Part shown: in pieces, positions 27,869 to 38,536 of the stretch
How the letters are laid out: every line of letters starts with the position of its first letter
Position numbering within the stretch: the stretch's first letter is position 1
NCBI GenBank assembly: GCA_003135415.1
Contig: PLBP01000005.1
Span: forward strand, 11,015-75,014
Source of the DNA: Hyphomicrobiales bacterium
GTDB taxonomy: Bacteria; Pseudomonadota; Alphaproteobacteria; Rhizobiales; Xanthobacteraceae
Length of the DNA stretch: 64,000 nucleotides
Direction: 5' to 3'
Program-made: the position numbers and the translations under genes
Notes under the pieces: model-generated
Told to the model about the DNA's origin: nothing
Seen by the model: only the letters and a program-made list of their open reading frames with translations
Databases searched by the model: none

Positions 27869-28822
27869 ATGCGCGCGCTTCGAACCGCCCCGTCCATTGG
27901 GCTGCTCTTCGCTTTGGCTCTTGCCGCTGCTTCTGCCGCCACTTGGGCGCACGCGGCTCAGTCCCCTCCTGCCGCCGGCGGCGGGCAGGTTGTCGCCCTC
28001 GTCAATGGCGATCCCATCACCGCGCTCGACGTCGTCCATCGCATGCGCTTGTCCGAATTGATGTCGCACAAGCCGCAGAGCCGGCCCGATGCACTCGATG
28101 AAATGATCAACGAAAAGATCAAGCTGCAACAGACGAAAAACGCAAAAGTCGATATCACCGACGCACAGGTCGACAAGGTGGTTGGTGGAATGGCGCAGCG
28201 CATGAGCCGCAAGTCGACTGATTTTTTGTCAGCGCTCGCGCAGGCGGGCATCGACATCCCGCGATTCAAGCTCCGCCTGCGCGCCGAACTCGGCTGGCGG
28301 CAGGTGCTCGAACAACGCGCGCCAGGCATCTTTCAGGTGCGCGACGCCGACCTTGTGGCGATCCTGATGGCGCGCGGCGAGGCGGCGCAGACGAAAGCGG
28401 TGCAATATTCGTTGCAGCAAATCGTGCTCGTGGTACCGCGCAACTCTCCCGAGGCGGTGCGTACGGGACGCATGAAGGAAGCGGAAAACCTGCGCAACCG
28501 CTTCTCCGGCTGCGAGCAGGATATGGCGCTTGCGCGCGAGATCAGGGAAGTCGTCGTCAAGGAGCCGATCGTGCGGCTGTCGACCGATCTCGGCGTGCAA
28601 TACAAGCAATTGCTTGATAAGACGGCGGATGGAAAAATGACGCCGCCGGAAGTCATCGCCACTGGCATCGAGCTCGTCGCCATTTGCAGCCGCAAGGAAG
28701 TCGTCGCTGACGTTTCCTCGCGCCGCGAATTCAAAGAAGAGTTACTCACCAAGCGCCTGGCGGAGTACGAAAAATACCTGCTCGACTACTTCAGGAAGCA
28801 GTCGACCATCGAATATCGTTGA
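27869..28822 (+). CDS. SurA N-terminal domain protein (periplasmic chaperone)
   Basis: A ~317-aa periplasmic protein with a signal peptide (GLLFALALAAASAATWAHAA). Next comes the SurA N-terminal chaperone region, VVALVNGDPITALDVVHRMR, DALDEMINEKIKLQQ and the helical stretch after it. The C-terminal half (VQYSLQQIVLVVPRNS to LSTDLGVQYKQL) has only a faint parvulin resemblance and lacks the clear catalytic core, so isomerase activity is doubtful. I prefer the ATG at 27869; an in-frame ATG at 27845 would lengthen the signal peptide. Its place between lptD and pdxA is the usual one for surA. Confidence 0.85.
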   Translation: MRALRTAPSIGLLFALALAAASAATWAHAAQSPPAAGGGQVVALVNGDPITALDVVHRMRLSELMSHKPQSRPDALDEMINEKIKLQQTKNAKVDITDAQVDKVVGGMAQRMSRKSTDFLSALAQAGIDIPRFKLRLRAELGWRQVLEQRAPGIFQVRDADLVAILMARGEAAQTKAVQYSLQQIVLVVPRNSPEAVRTGRMKEAENLRNRFSGCEQDMALAREIREVVVKEPIVRLSTDLGVQYKQLLDKTADGKMTPPEVIATGIELVAICSRKEVVADVSSRREFKEELLTKRLAEYEKYLLDYFRKQSTIEYR

Positions 28823-28829
28823 GCGCGCC

Positions 28830-29846
28830 ATGCGCCCGCTCGCTCTTACTCTCGGGGAGCCCGCCGGCGTCGGGCCGGAACTGACGCTTGCGCTTTGGGC
28901 CAAGCGCAAGGCGCTGTGCCTCCCCGCCTTCATCGCGATTGGCGATCCGGCACTGCTCGCGAGCCGCGCGCGGCTCCTGAAACTCGAAATTCCGCTCGCC
29001 GAATGCACGACCGAACAAGCAACGGCCCGCTTCGCTAGCGCGCTGCCAGTATTTCCTACGGGAGAAGTGGCGACGGCATCGCCGGGGAAGCCCGACCGCA
29101 CGAGCGCCGCCGCCGCCCGCGCCGCGATTGAGCGCGCCGTCGACCTCGCGGGCGCCGGAAAAGTTTCCGCCGTCGTCACCAACCCGATTGCGAAGTCCGT
29201 ACTCTACGAGGCCGGATTCGAATTTCCGGGCCACACCGAATACCTCGCCCATCTTGCGGCGAGACGAGGCGGAGCGGTGCCGCGCCCGGTTATGATGATC
29301 TGGTGCGAGGAGCTGGCGGTCGTGCCGGCGACCATTCACGTGCCGCTGAAGGAAGTGCCGGCGCTCTTGAGCATCGATCTCATCGTCGAGACCGGCCGGA
29401 TTGTCGCGCGCGAACTTAGAGAGCGCTTCGGCATCGCGCGCCCGCGTCTTGCCGTGTGTGGGCTCAACCCGCATGCCGGCGAGGAGGGGCGCATCGGCCG
29501 GGAAGAAATCGAAATCATCGGGCCCGCGATCGAGCGGCTCGTGCAGGAAGGAATCGCCGCGAGCGGACCGTATCCCGCCGATACGCTGTTCCATCCGGAG
29601 GCGCGCAAGCGCCACGACGCGGTAATCGGCATGTATCACGACCAAGTGCTCGCCCCGATCAAGACGATCGCATTCGATCGCGCCGTCAACGTGACACTCG
29701 GGCTTCCGTTCGTGCGCACCTCGCCCGACCACGGCACGGCGTTCGATCTCGCCGGCACCGGCCGCGCCAATCCCGCGAGTCTTCTTGCCGCACTGAAGCT
29801 CGCCGAGCGCCTGGTCGCGGCCAGGACCGCCGTCGCGGCAAAATGA
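28830..29846 (+). CDS. pdxA: 4-hydroxythreonine-4-phosphate dehydrogenase
   Basis: PdxA oxidises 4-hydroxythreonine 4-phosphate in the DXP-dependent vitamin B6 pathway. The 338-aa protein begins [18 protein letters not shown] and has [38 protein letters not shown] (metal-binding His) and [17 protein letters not shown]. Its TGA overlaps the rsmA ATG by four bases. Confidence 0.95.
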   Translation: MRPLALTLGEPAGVGPELTLALWAKRKALCLPAFIAIGDPALLASRARLLKLEIPLAECTTEQATARFASALPVFPTGEVATASPGKPDRTSAAAARAAIERAVDLAGAGKVSAVVTNPIAKSVLYEAGFEFPGHTEYLAHLAARRGGAVPRPVMMIWCEELAVVPATIHVPLKEVPALLSIDLIVETGRIVARELRERFGIARPRLAVCGLNPHAGEEGRIGREEIEIIGPAIERLVQEGIAASGPYPADTLFHPEARKRHDAVIGMYHDQVLAPIKTIAFDRAVNVTLGLPFVRTSPDHGTAFDLAGTGRANPASLLAALKLAERLVAARTAVAAK

Positions 29847-30679
29847 CAGCGCTGCCGCCGCTGCGTGAAGTCGTCCGCCGTTTCGAATTGCGGGCGAGAA
29901 AATCGCTCGGACAGAACTTTCTTCTCGATCTCAACCTGACCGGCCGCATCGCACGCGCAGCCGGCCCACTTGAAGGTGTGACGGTGATCGAAGTCGGACC
30001 CGGCCCCGGCGGGCTCACCCGCGCGCTGCTCGCGGAAAGGGCAAAGCGCGTCGTCGCGATCGAGCGCGACCCGCGTTGCATCGCGGCGCTCGCCGAGCTT
30101 GCCGAAACTTATCCCGGGCGCCTCAAAGTGATCGAGGGCGACGCGCTCGACTTCGATCCGCGCCCGCATCTCGACGCCGGCCCCGCGCGCATCGTCGCCA
30201 ATCTTCCCTACAACATCGCCACGGCACTTCTCCTGCGCTGGCTTTCCATCGAGCCGTGGCCGCCGTTTTACGATTCGCTGGTATTGATGTTTCAGCGCGA
30301 GGTCGCCCTCCGCATCGTCGCCGGTCCCGACGACGACAGCTACGGCCGCCTGAGCGTCATTACAGGCTGGCGCACAGAGGCGAAGATTCTTTTCGACGTG
30401 AACCCGTCCGCCTTCGTGCCACCGCCGAAGGTCACCTCCTCGGTCGTCCGCCTCGTTCCGCGCGCCGTACCGCTCCCGTGCGAGCGCGCTATGCTCGAGC
30501 GCGTGAGCGCCGCCGCATTCGGCCAGCGCCGGAAAATGTTGCGCGCAAGCCTGCGCACGCTCGGCACCGATCCCGCGGCGTTGCTCGCACGCGCGGGCAT
30601 CGATCCGACAAAGCGCGCCGAGGAAATCGATGTCGCCGGATTCGTTGCGCTCGCCAACGCGCTTGCTAAGGTCGAATAA
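29843..30679 (+). CDS. rsmA: 16S rRNA dimethyladenosine transferase (KsgA)
   Basis: RsmA dimethylates two adjacent adenines in helix 45 of 16S rRNA, a late step of 30S assembly. The ATG overlaps the pdxA stop. The 278-aa protein has [20 protein letters not shown], the SAM-binding [16 protein letters not shown], the catalytic [18 protein letters not shown] and VFVPPPKV-like [18 protein letters not shown]. The surA-pdxA-rsmA order is widespread. Confidence 0.95.
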   Translation: MTALPPLREVVRRFELRARKSLGQNFLLDLNLTGRIARAAGPLEGVTVIEVGPGPGGLTRALLAERAKRVVAIERDPRCIAALAELAETYPGRLKVIEGDALDFDPRPHLDAGPARIVANLPYNIATALLLRWLSIEPWPPFYDSLVLMFQREVALRIVAGPDDDSYGRLSVITGWRTEAKILFDVNPSAFVPPPKVTSSVVRLVPRAVPLPCERAMLERVSAAAFGQRRKMLRASLRTLGTDPAALLARAGIDPTKRAEEIDVAGFVALANALAKVE

Positions 30680-30705
30680 AATCCGCGGGCAGCGAGGGAA
30701 CGAAC

Positions 30706-31764
30706 ATGAGCCGCATGAGGCGTGAAGTATTCAACGACTATGGCGTTCCGCTCTGCGAAGCGATGAGCGATGTCCCGGCGCCGAAAGGCAGTGAAGTACT
30801 CGTGCGGGTGGGCCATTGCGGCGTCTGCCATTCCGACATCCATCTGCACGAGGGCTACTTCGATCTCGGGGCTGGCCGGAAACTCGAACTCGCGGGCGGG
30901 CGTCCGCTCCCCTTCACGCTCGGCCATGAAATCGAGGGCACGATCGAAGCGGCGGGTCCCGAGGCCAAGGACGCTCAGGCGGGCCGGCGGGTCGTGGTCT
31001 ATCCGTGGATCGGTTGCGGGTCTTGCGCGTTTTGCGCGCGCGGCGAGGAGCATCTGTGCCTCAAGCCGCAGCAGATCGGCATCCAGGTCGATGGCGGCTA
31101 TGCGACGCATGTGATGGTGCCGCATCCGCGTTATCTCTTCGACTATGACCCGATCCCGGCTCCGCTCGCCGGCACCTATATGTGTTCCGGCGTTACCGCT
31201 TATTCCGCGGTCGAGAAACTGGGTGCTGTCGCCGAAGACTATCCGGTGCTCATCGTCGGCCTCGGCGGCGTCGGCATGATGGGATTTTCGTTCCTCAAGG
31301 CGCGCTCGAAGTACCCGCCGATCGTGGTCGAGATCGACGCGAAAAAACGCGAATACGCGCTCGCGAACGGCGCCGCCGCCGCGTTCGATCCGAACGATCC
31401 GGCCTCGCGCAAAGGCATCATGGCCGCGAGCAATGGCGGTGTCCTGGGTGCGATCGACTTCGTTGGCTCGGATAAATCAGCAACTCTTGGCTTTGGCTCG
31501 CTCACCAAGGGCGGAAAGCTCGTGCTCGTGGGCTTGATCGGCGGCGAGATCAAACTTCCGGTGCCGACCTTCCCGCTCAAAGGCGTTTCGATCCTCGGCA
31601 GCTACGTTGGCTCGCTTGCGGAAGCGAAGGCGATGCTTGCGCTTGTGCGCGCAGGTCGCGTGCCTCCAATTCCCGTCTCGACGCGGCCGCTCGCCGAGGC
31701 GCAAGCGGCGCTGGAGGATCTCCGCGCCGGCAAGACCGTCGGCCGCACGGTACTCGTGCCCTAG
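30706..31764 (+). CDS. Zinc-dependent alcohol dehydrogenase (MDR superfamily)
   Basis: A 352-residue medium-chain dehydrogenase. The catalytic zinc ligands are in GHCGVCHSDIHLHEG and GHEIEG, the structural zinc cysteines in CGSCAFCARGEEHLC, and the dinucleotide-binding motif is LIVGLGGVGMMG. The substrate cannot be told; relatives oxidise short or cyclic alcohols. It follows rsmA by 26 bases but is not a usual member of that operon. A REP-like element separates it from gmk, which runs in the opposite direction. Confidence 0.88.
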   Translation: MSRMRREVFNDYGVPLCEAMSDVPAPKGSEVLVRVGHCGVCHSDIHLHEGYFDLGAGRKLELAGGRPLPFTLGHEIEGTIEAAGPEAKDAQAGRRVVVYPWIGCGSCAFCARGEEHLCLKPQQIGIQVDGGYATHVMVPHPRYLFDYDPIPAPLAGTYMCSGVTAYSAVEKLGAVAEDYPVLIVGLGGVGMMGFSFLKARSKYPPIVVEIDAKKREYALANGAAAAFDPNDPASRKGIMAASNGGVLGAIDFVGSDKSATLGFGSLTKGGKLVLVGLIGGEIKLPVPTFPLKGVSILGSYVGSLAEAKAMLALVRAGRVPPIPVSTRPLAEAQAALEDLRAGKTVGRTVLVP

Positions 31765-31766
31765 AG

Positions 31767-31809
31767 CATGATCCCGAAAAGTGGAAACCGGTTTTCGAAA
31801 AAGATCATG
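31767..31809. repeat. REP-like palindromic element, copy 3
   Basis: A 43-base imperfect palindrome that starts catgatcccgaaaagtgg and ends aaagatcatg. It fills nearly all the space between the convergent adh and gmk genes and belongs to the same family as the elements at 16165-16290, in the opposite orientation. Confidence 0.8.
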
Positions 31810-31811
31810 TC

Positions 31812-32495
31812 CTAAAGTCTCTTCTGCAACTCGCGCACGAATGTCGCGAGTCCCGTTTGACGCGCGCGCTTCAACCGCTCGGCCGCGACGATCGCGCGGA
31901 GTTCGGCGAAGGCCCGCTCCAGATCGTAATTGATCACAACGTAGTCGTATTCCCGCCAATGGCTCATTTCCCTCCCCGCCTCCGCCATCCGGCGGCGGAT
32001 CACGGGCTCGGAATCCTGCGCTCGACTCTTGAGCCGGCGGCCAAGCTCGGGCGCCGACGGCGGCAGCACGAAGATCGTGACGAGATCGCTGCCGACCTTG
32101 CGCCTGAGCTTATTCGCGCCCTGCCAATCGATGTCGAAGAGAACATCCTTGCCGGCGGCGAGCGCCCGCTCGACCGGCGCGCGCGGCGTGCCGTAGCGGT
32201 GGCCGAAGACTTCCGCCCATTCGAGCAGGTCGCCGCCGCGGATCATATGGGCGAAGCGATCGGCGCCGATGAAATGATAGTGACGCCCGCCGACCTCGCC
32301 CGGCCGGCGCGGACGCGTGGTGACCGAGATCGAAAGCTCGATGGATTTGTCCGCGTCGAGCAGAAGGCGCGACAGCGTGGTCTTGCCCGCCCCCGAAGGC
32401 GAGGACAGCACCAGCATCAGCCCGCGGCGCGCGATCGGGCGGACGCGGCGCTTGCCGTTCGCCTTGCGCAATTTTTTCGACTTCTGCTTCTTCAT
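31812..32495 (-). CDS. gmk: Guanylate kinase
   Basis: Gmk phosphorylates GMP to GDP. The 227-aa protein has the P-loop LSSPSGAGKTTLSR, SVTTRPRRPGEVGGRHYHF and DIDWQGANKL. A basic N-terminal extension of ~25 residues (KKQKSKKLRKANGKRR) precedes the core. Its ATG overlaps the yicC stop (ATGA), so the two are coupled. The mltG-yicC-gmk order is standard in this group. Confidence 0.95.
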   Translation of the reverse strand: MKKQKSKKLRKANGKRRVRPIARRGLMLVLSSPSGAGKTTLSRLLLDADKSIELSISVTTRPRRPGEVGGRHYHFIGADRFAHMIRGGDLLEWAEVFGHRYGTPRAPVERALAAGKDVLFDIDWQGANKLRRKVGSDLVTIFVLPPSAPELGRRLKSRAQDSEPVIRRRMAEAGREMSHWREYDYVVINYDLERAFAELRAIVAAERLKRARQTGLATFVRELQKRL

Positions 32496-33379
32496 TCGAT
32501 GTTCTGCACCTGCTCGCGAAACTGGTCGACCGCGGCCTTAAGGTCTAACCCGATGGCGGTGAGCGAGACGTCGTTCGACTTCGCGCAAAGCGTATTCGAT
32601 TCGCGGTTCAGCTCCTGCGCCAGGAAATCGAGCTTGCGCCCGGCCGGGCCGCCTTCGCTCAGCAACTTCTGCGCCGCCTCGACATGCGCCTTCAGCCGGT
32701 CAATCTCCTCACGCACGTCGGCCCTGGCGGCGAGCAGGATCGCTTCTTGATAGAGGCGGTCGGAATCGAGCTTTTCGCCGGTGCCGATAATCGACTTCAC
32801 TTGTTCGGCGAGACGGGCACGGATCGCCTCCGGCGCGCGCGCGGGAGATGCCTCGGCCGCCGCGGTCAGCCGGGCGATCTCGGCGAGACGCGTCTCCAAC
32901 ACGCGCGCGAGTGCTGCACCTTCGTTGCGGCGCGCATTCACAAGATCGGACAACGCCGCTTCGAAGCCCCTGGCGACGGCACCTTCCGCTGCGCGGCGAT
33001 CGCCGGCGTTTTCTTCCGTCTCGGTGATTTCCATGACGCCCTTGAGTCCGAGAATTCCGTCGAGGCTCGGCGGGCTCGCGTCGACGCGCTTGGCGATTCT
33101 GCGGATCGTCTCGAGGAGTGCCGCGAGCACCTCCTCGTTCACGCGTACCGCCGGCAGCGCGCCGTTGCGCTCCACATTGAGCGTCGCCGAGACGTTGCCG
33201 CGCGCGAGCTGACGTGCGGCACTCGTGCGCGCCGGCACTTCGATCGCGTCCCAACCTTGCGGCAGGCGCAGACGCAGATCGAGACCCTTGCCGTTGACGG
33301 ATTTCAGTTCCCAAGCCCAGTGGTAGCTGCCCGCCGACCCTTGCGAGCGGGCGAAGCCGGTCATGCTTGCGAGCGGCAT
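32492..33379 (-). CDS. YicC family endoribonuclease-like protein
   Basis: A 295-aa YicC/YloC protein; relatives are reported as endoribonucleases. It starts MPLASMTGFARSQGS at 33379 (ATG); a TTG three codons upstream is open. Landmarks are SVNGKGLDLRLRLPQG, and the C-terminal DUF1732 region ending KAAVDQFREQVQNIE, with GRKLDFLAQELNRESNTL and CAKSNDVSLT. It is between mltG and gmk. Confidence 0.9.
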   Translation of the reverse strand: MPLASMTGFARSQGSAGSYHWAWELKSVNGKGLDLRLRLPQGWDAIEVPARTSAARQLARGNVSATLNVERNGALPAVRVNEEVLAALLETIRRIAKRVDASPPSLDGILGLKGVMEITETEENAGDRRAAEGAVARGFEAALSDLVNARRNEGAALARVLETRLAEIARLTAAAEASPARAPEAIRARLAEQVKSIIGTGEKLDSDRLYQEAILLAARADVREEIDRLKAHVEAAQKLLSEGGPAGRKLDFLAQELNRESNTLCAKSNDVSLTAIGLDLKAAVDQFREQVQNIE

Positions 33380-33453
33380 CGAAGCCAATTCCCGGCTGAT
33401 CGTTCGAGACGGCGCGAACCTTAGCCGCGCCGCAGGACAGCCTCAAGTCCGCG

Positions 33454-34920
33454 CTACTGCTTTTGGCTCGTGCCTTGCGCCGGCGGGGTCGCGGCGGATT
33501 GCCCCGCGGCGTCGGTCTTCTTCGCGGTCTTTTTCTTCTGGTTCGTGATCACCGTGCGGGGCGAAGTGAGCGGCGCGCCCGCGGCCGCCGACTGCGGTTT
33601 GGCTTGCGGTACCGGAGTGGACGGTGTGGTCTGCGGAGCGATCTGATCCTGTGCGTTCTGCACCGGATCCTTCGGCTGCTCATTTGACTGGGGCTGCTGG
33701 GTAGCGGCGGGAACGGGTTGTGGCACGGAATTCTGCTGTTGTTTTTCGACGTCGCGCCAGCGCGCGACGTTCTTCGCATGCTGGTCGAGATTCTCCGAGA
33801 AGACATGGCCGCCGCTGCCGTCGGCGACAAAATAGAGGTCGCGGGTGCGGGCGGGATGAGCGGTCGCTTCCAGGGAAGCGCGGCCGGGATTGGCGATCGG
33901 TCCCGGCGGCAGCCCGTCGATCTGGTAGGTATTGTACGCATTGGGCTCGTCCAGCTCCGTGCGCAAAAGCGGCCGGCCGAGCGCGCCCTTGCCGCCCATC
34001 AGCCCGTAGATGATGGTCGGGTCCGATTGCAGCCGCATGCGCTTGTTGAGCCGATTCACGAAGACGGCCGCGACGCGCGGGCGCTCGTCGGTCTTGCCAG
34101 TTTCCTTTTCGACGATCGAAGCCAGGATGATGAATTCATCCACGCTCTTCAGCGGCAGATCGGACGCGCGGCGATCCCAAACCTCCTGGACGAGCCTGCG
34201 TTGCAAGGCCGCCATGCGCTGCAAAACCTGGTCGCGGGTCGTGCCGACCGTCACCTTGTAGGTTTCCGGAAGTAAGGTGCCTTCCTTCGGGATTTCGCTC
34301 ACCTCGCCGGTCAAAACATTGGAATCGCGCAACCGCTGCACGATCTGCTCGCTGGTGAGACCCTCGGGTATCGTCACTTGATGCTGAATCGAACGTCCGT
34401 CGATGATGGCGGAGAGCACGTCGCGCATGCTGGCGTGGGGCTCGATCAGATATTCGCCCGCCTTCATTTCGTCGGTGACGCGAAACGCGACGGCGCCGGC
34501 GACGAACGGAAAGACCTGATCGATGACGCCTTCGCGCTTGAGTGTCTCGGCGATTTCGCGAATTCCCTGGCCGCGCTGAATCACAATGGTGCGCTCGCGC
34601 TCCAGCGGTCCGGCTGCGGTGAGCTTGCCTCGGCCGAGATAGAGCGTGGCGCCGCCCGCGAAAATGAGCAGCAAAAGGCCGGTGAAGATCGCGTTGCCAA
34701 TGATCACGAGCGGATTGCGCGCACGCCGGGAAGGCGGCGGCGGCAGGTGGTCGGGAACGAGCGCCTGACGCGGGCTGCGCGGTTGCACGATCGGCCGGCG
34801 CTCGGAATATAACTCGTCGGTGTTCCGAGGCCTCTGCGGCCCCTGTTGATCGCCCGGCATAAATTCGCGTTTCCGTGGTGACCGATTGCGAAACCGACGG
34901 GTCGGTTTCGTCTGCTCCAT
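33454..34920 (-). CDS. mltG: Endolytic murein transglycosylase MltG
   Basis: MltG cuts nascent peptidoglycan strands at the inner membrane and sets glycan length. The 488-aa protein has a cytoplasmic basic N-terminus, one membrane helix (IIGNAIFTGLLLLIFAGGAT), a LysM-like part and the YceG core with the catalytic Glu in ILASIVEKETG and RMRLQSDPTIIYG. The last ~110 residues are rich in Pro, Gln, Ala and Lys with no fold that I recognise, longer than in E. coli. It follows fabF, with a hairpin repeat in between. Confidence 0.92.
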   Translation of the reverse strand: MEQTKPTRRFRNRSPRKREFMPGDQQGPQRPRNTDELYSERRPIVQPRSPRQALVPDHLPPPPSRRARNPLVIIGNAIFTGLLLLIFAGGATLYLGRGKLTAAGPLERERTIVIQRGQGIREIAETLKREGVIDQVFPFVAGAVAFRVTDEMKAGEYLIEPHASMRDVLSAIIDGRSIQHQVTIPEGLTSEQIVQRLRDSNVLTGEVSEIPKEGTLLPETYKVTVGTTRDQVLQRMAALQRRLVQEVWDRRASDLPLKSVDEFIILASIVEKETGKTDERPRVAAVFVNRLNKRMRLQSDPTIIYGLMGGKGALGRPLLRTELDEPNAYNTYQIDGLPPGPIANPGRASLEATAHPARTRDLYFVADGSGGHVFSENLDQHAKNVARWRDVEKQQQNSVPQPVPAATQQPQSNEQPKDPVQNAQDQIAPQTTPSTPVPQAKPQSAAAGAPLTSPRTVITNQKKKTAKKTDAAGQSAATPPAQGTSQKQ

Positions 34921-34964
34921 GGGTACAGTCTTTGGGCCGAAGTGTCGACTTCAGCCCTGGCAAC

Positions 34965-35038
34965 CTAGTGCCCCGAACCCGAAGTTCGCACGCACCCTGC
35001 CGCAAGGACGATTGCGAACTTCGGAATCGGGACACTAG
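34965..35038. repeat. 74-base inverted repeat between fabF and mltG
   Basis: Two 26-base arms, 34965-34990 (ctagtgccccgaacccgaag...) and 35013-35038 (tgcgaacttcggaatcggga...), are inverted copies with only three mismatches, separated by 22 bases. The outer ends are ctag. No short direct repeats flank it, so a recent transposition footprint is not shown. It would fold into a strong hairpin in RNA from either strand and could attenuate fabF-mltG read-through. Confidence 0.7.
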
Positions 35039-35072
35039 CGGCAATTATGGCGAAAGCGCGAAGGGAGCCGCG

Positions 35073-36341
<1,269 letters not shown>

Positions 36342-36463
36342 TCCCTAACCTCCGGCCGCGGCGACAGAGCGGCTCGAATATCAAAGATCGTTCAAGCTTG
36401 ACATGGCCAGTCGAAGGCGACCCTGCAAGTGCTTGAGGCGAGCGTCCTGAAACGCGAAAAGCG

Positions 36464-36700
36464 TCAGGCCGCGGTTTTTTCGAGGAATTTAACGGCGTCG
36501 CCGACGGTGAGAATCGTCTCCGCCGCATCGTCCGGAATTTCGCAGCCGAACTCTTCTTCGAACGCCATTACGAGTTCGACCGTGTCCAGGCTGTCGGCCC
36601 CGAGATCGTCGATGAAACTCGCCTTGTCGGTGACCTTCTCGGGATCGACCCCAAGGTGTTCGACGACGATCTTTTTTACGCGTTCCGGAATATCGCTCAT
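36464..36700 (-). CDS. acpP: Acyl carrier protein
   Basis: AcpP carries growing acyl chains on a phosphopantetheine arm. I start at the ATG at 36700 ([17 protein letters not shown]); 18 codons upstream are open but not conserved. The 78-aa protein has the modification site in [15 protein letters not shown] with Ser present, and the acidic helix II. Length is typical. Confidence 0.96.
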   Translation of the reverse strand: MSDIPERVKKIVVEHLGVDPEKVTDKASFIDDLGADSLDTVELVMAFEEEFGCEIPDDAAETILTVGDAVKFLEKTAA

Positions 36701-36844
36701 CGCTCCGCCCTTCGTGGCCCTGTTGCTAAAATCCGTTTTTTCCAGCCGCGGCACTCGTCCGCCGCGAAATCGTTGCGGTCGTTACCATACTTCATTTCCC
36801 ATGGCCAGCGCCCCGGCGAAAGCATGCCGAGGGGAAAAGGCCAG

Positions 36845-37582
36845 CTAGATCATTGCCATACCGCCATTCACGTGGATGGTCGCGCCGGTGACATAAGCGG
36901 CTTCGGTCGAGGCAAGATAGACGACCGCCGCGGCGATATCATCCGGCGTGCCGAGACGTGCCGCCGGCACCCGCGTGAGGATCGCCTCGCGCTGCTTGTC
37001 GTTCAGCTTGTCGGTCATGGCGGTGGCGACGAAGCCGGGGGCGACGCAATTCGCGGTAACGCCGCGCCGCGCGTATTCCGACGCGATCGATTTCATCATG
37101 CCGATGATGCCGGCCTTGGCCGCCGCATAGTTTCCCTGGCCCGGATTGCCGGTGACGCCGACGACCGAGGTAATGCCGATGATGCGGCCGAAGCGGCGGC
37201 GCATCATGCCGATGGTTGCCTTGCGCGCGAGGCGAAAGGTCGCGGTGAGATTGACCGCGATCACCTGATCCCACTCTTCGTCCTTGAGCGACACGAACAG
37301 ATTGTCGCGGGTGATGCCGGCGTTGCAGACGAGAATATCGAGTTGCTTCATGGCAGCCTCGGCCGCGGGCACCAGCGCCTCGACCTCATCCGTCTTGGAA
37401 AGATCGCAAGGCAGCACATGCACGCGCGAGCCAAGCTCGCTCGCGAGCTTGGCGAGCGCGTCCCGCCGCGTGCCGGAAATCGCCACGGCCGCACCCTGCT
37501 TGTGTAGCGCTCGCGCAATGGCGCCGCCGATGCCGCCCGAGGCACCGGTGACAAGCGCGGTCTTTCCGGAAAGATCGAACAT
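36845..37582 (-). CDS. fabG: 3-oxoacyl-ACP reductase
   Basis: FabG reduces 3-oxoacyl-ACP with NADPH. The 245-aa SDR has the cofactor motif TGASGGIG (12-19), NAG at 88-90, and the catalytic set Ser139, Tyr152 and Lys156 in ITSVVGVTGNPGQGNYAAAK. It ends with NGGMAMI, the common FabG C-terminus. It starts 13 bases after the fabD stop. Confidence 0.95.
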   Translation of the reverse strand: MFDLSGKTALVTGASGGIGGAIARALHKQGAAVAISGTRRDALAKLASELGSRVHVLPCDLSKTDEVEALVPAAEAAMKQLDILVCNAGITRDNLFVSLKDEEWDQVIAVNLTATFRLARKATIGMMRRRFGRIIGITSVVGVTGNPGQGNYAAAKAGIIGMMKSIASEYARRGVTANCVAPGFVATAMTDKLNDKQREAILTRVPAARLGTPDDIAAAVVYLASTEAAYVTGATIHVNGGMAMI

Positions 37583-37594
37583 GACGGCTCCGCT

Positions 37595-38536
37595 TTAAGC
37601 CTTGACGTTTTTGAAAGCTAGCACGTCGTCGGCGGTGCCGACGGTCGCGGTACTTACTTCCTTGGCGATGCGCTTTACAAGACCCGCGAGCACCCGACCG
37701 GAACCGATCTCGACGATCCGGTTCACGCCGTTCGCGGCCAGATACGCCACCGACTGCCGCCAGCGCACGGTGTCGGTGATCTGCGCGACCAGGAGTTTCA
37801 CGATCTCGGCGGGATCCTTCACCGGCAGGGCGGTGACATTCGCCACCACTCGAACTTTGGGCGTCCCGACTTTCACCTTTGCAAGTGAAACGGCCATCAC
37901 ATCGGCGGCGGGCTTCATCAATGCGCAATGGAAGGGCGCCGACACCGGCAGCATCATCGCCCGCGCGCCGCGGGTTTTGGCGATCGCGACCGCGCGCTCG
38001 ACTGCGGTCTTATGGCCGGAGACAACGACCTGCCCCGGCGCGTTGTCGTTCGCGGCTTCGCACACTTCGCCTTGCGCGGCCTCGCGCGCGACCGCTCTCG
38101 CCGCCTCGTCGTCGAGGCCGAGGAGTGCCGCCATCGCGCCGACGCCGACGGGCACCGCCTGTTGCATCGCGCGGCCGCGAATGCGCACGAGGCGTGCCGC
38201 GTCCGCAAGCGCGAAACTGCCGGCGGCGGCGTGGGCGGAATATTCGCCGAGCGAATGGCCGGCGAGGAAGGCGACATCACGCGTGAGATCAATACCGGCT
38301 TCCGCCTCCAACACCCGCAATGCCGCGATCGAAACCGCGAGCAGCGCCGGCTGCGTATTCTCGGTGAGCATGAGCTTGTCGGCCGGCCCTTCCCACATGG
38401 TCTGCGTCAGCTTCTCGCCGAGCGCCGTGTCCACTTCGTCGAATACCGTGCGCGCGGAGACAAAATTGTCCGCGAGGCTCTTGCCCATGCCGACCGCCTG
38501 GCTGCCCTGGCCCGGGAAAACGAACGCGGTTGTCAT
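37595..38536 (-). CDS. fabD: Malonyl-CoA:ACP transacylase
   Basis: FabD loads malonate onto ACP. I start at the ATG at 38536 (MTTAFVFPGQGSQAVGMGKS); the frame is open far upstream but that stretch is non-coding. The 313-aa protein has GQGSQ (9-13), the nucleophile in AGHSLGEYSA (Ser95) and the conserved His in VSAPFHCALM. It is the first gene of the fabD-fabG-acpP-fabF cluster. Confidence 0.95.
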   Translation of the reverse strand: MTTAFVFPGQGSQAVGMGKSLADNFVSARTVFDEVDTALGEKLTQTMWEGPADKLMLTENTQPALLAVSIAALRVLEAEAGIDLTRDVAFLAGHSLGEYSAHAAAGSFALADAARLVRIRGRAMQQAVPVGVGAMAALLGLDDEAARAVAREAAQGEVCEAANDNAPGQVVVSGHKTAVERAVAIAKTRGARAMMLPVSAPFHCALMKPAADVMAVSLAKVKVGTPKVRVVANVTALPVKDPAEIVKLLVAQITDTVRWRQSVAYLAANGVNRIVEIGSGRVLAGLVKRIAKEVSTATVGTADDVLAFKNVKA

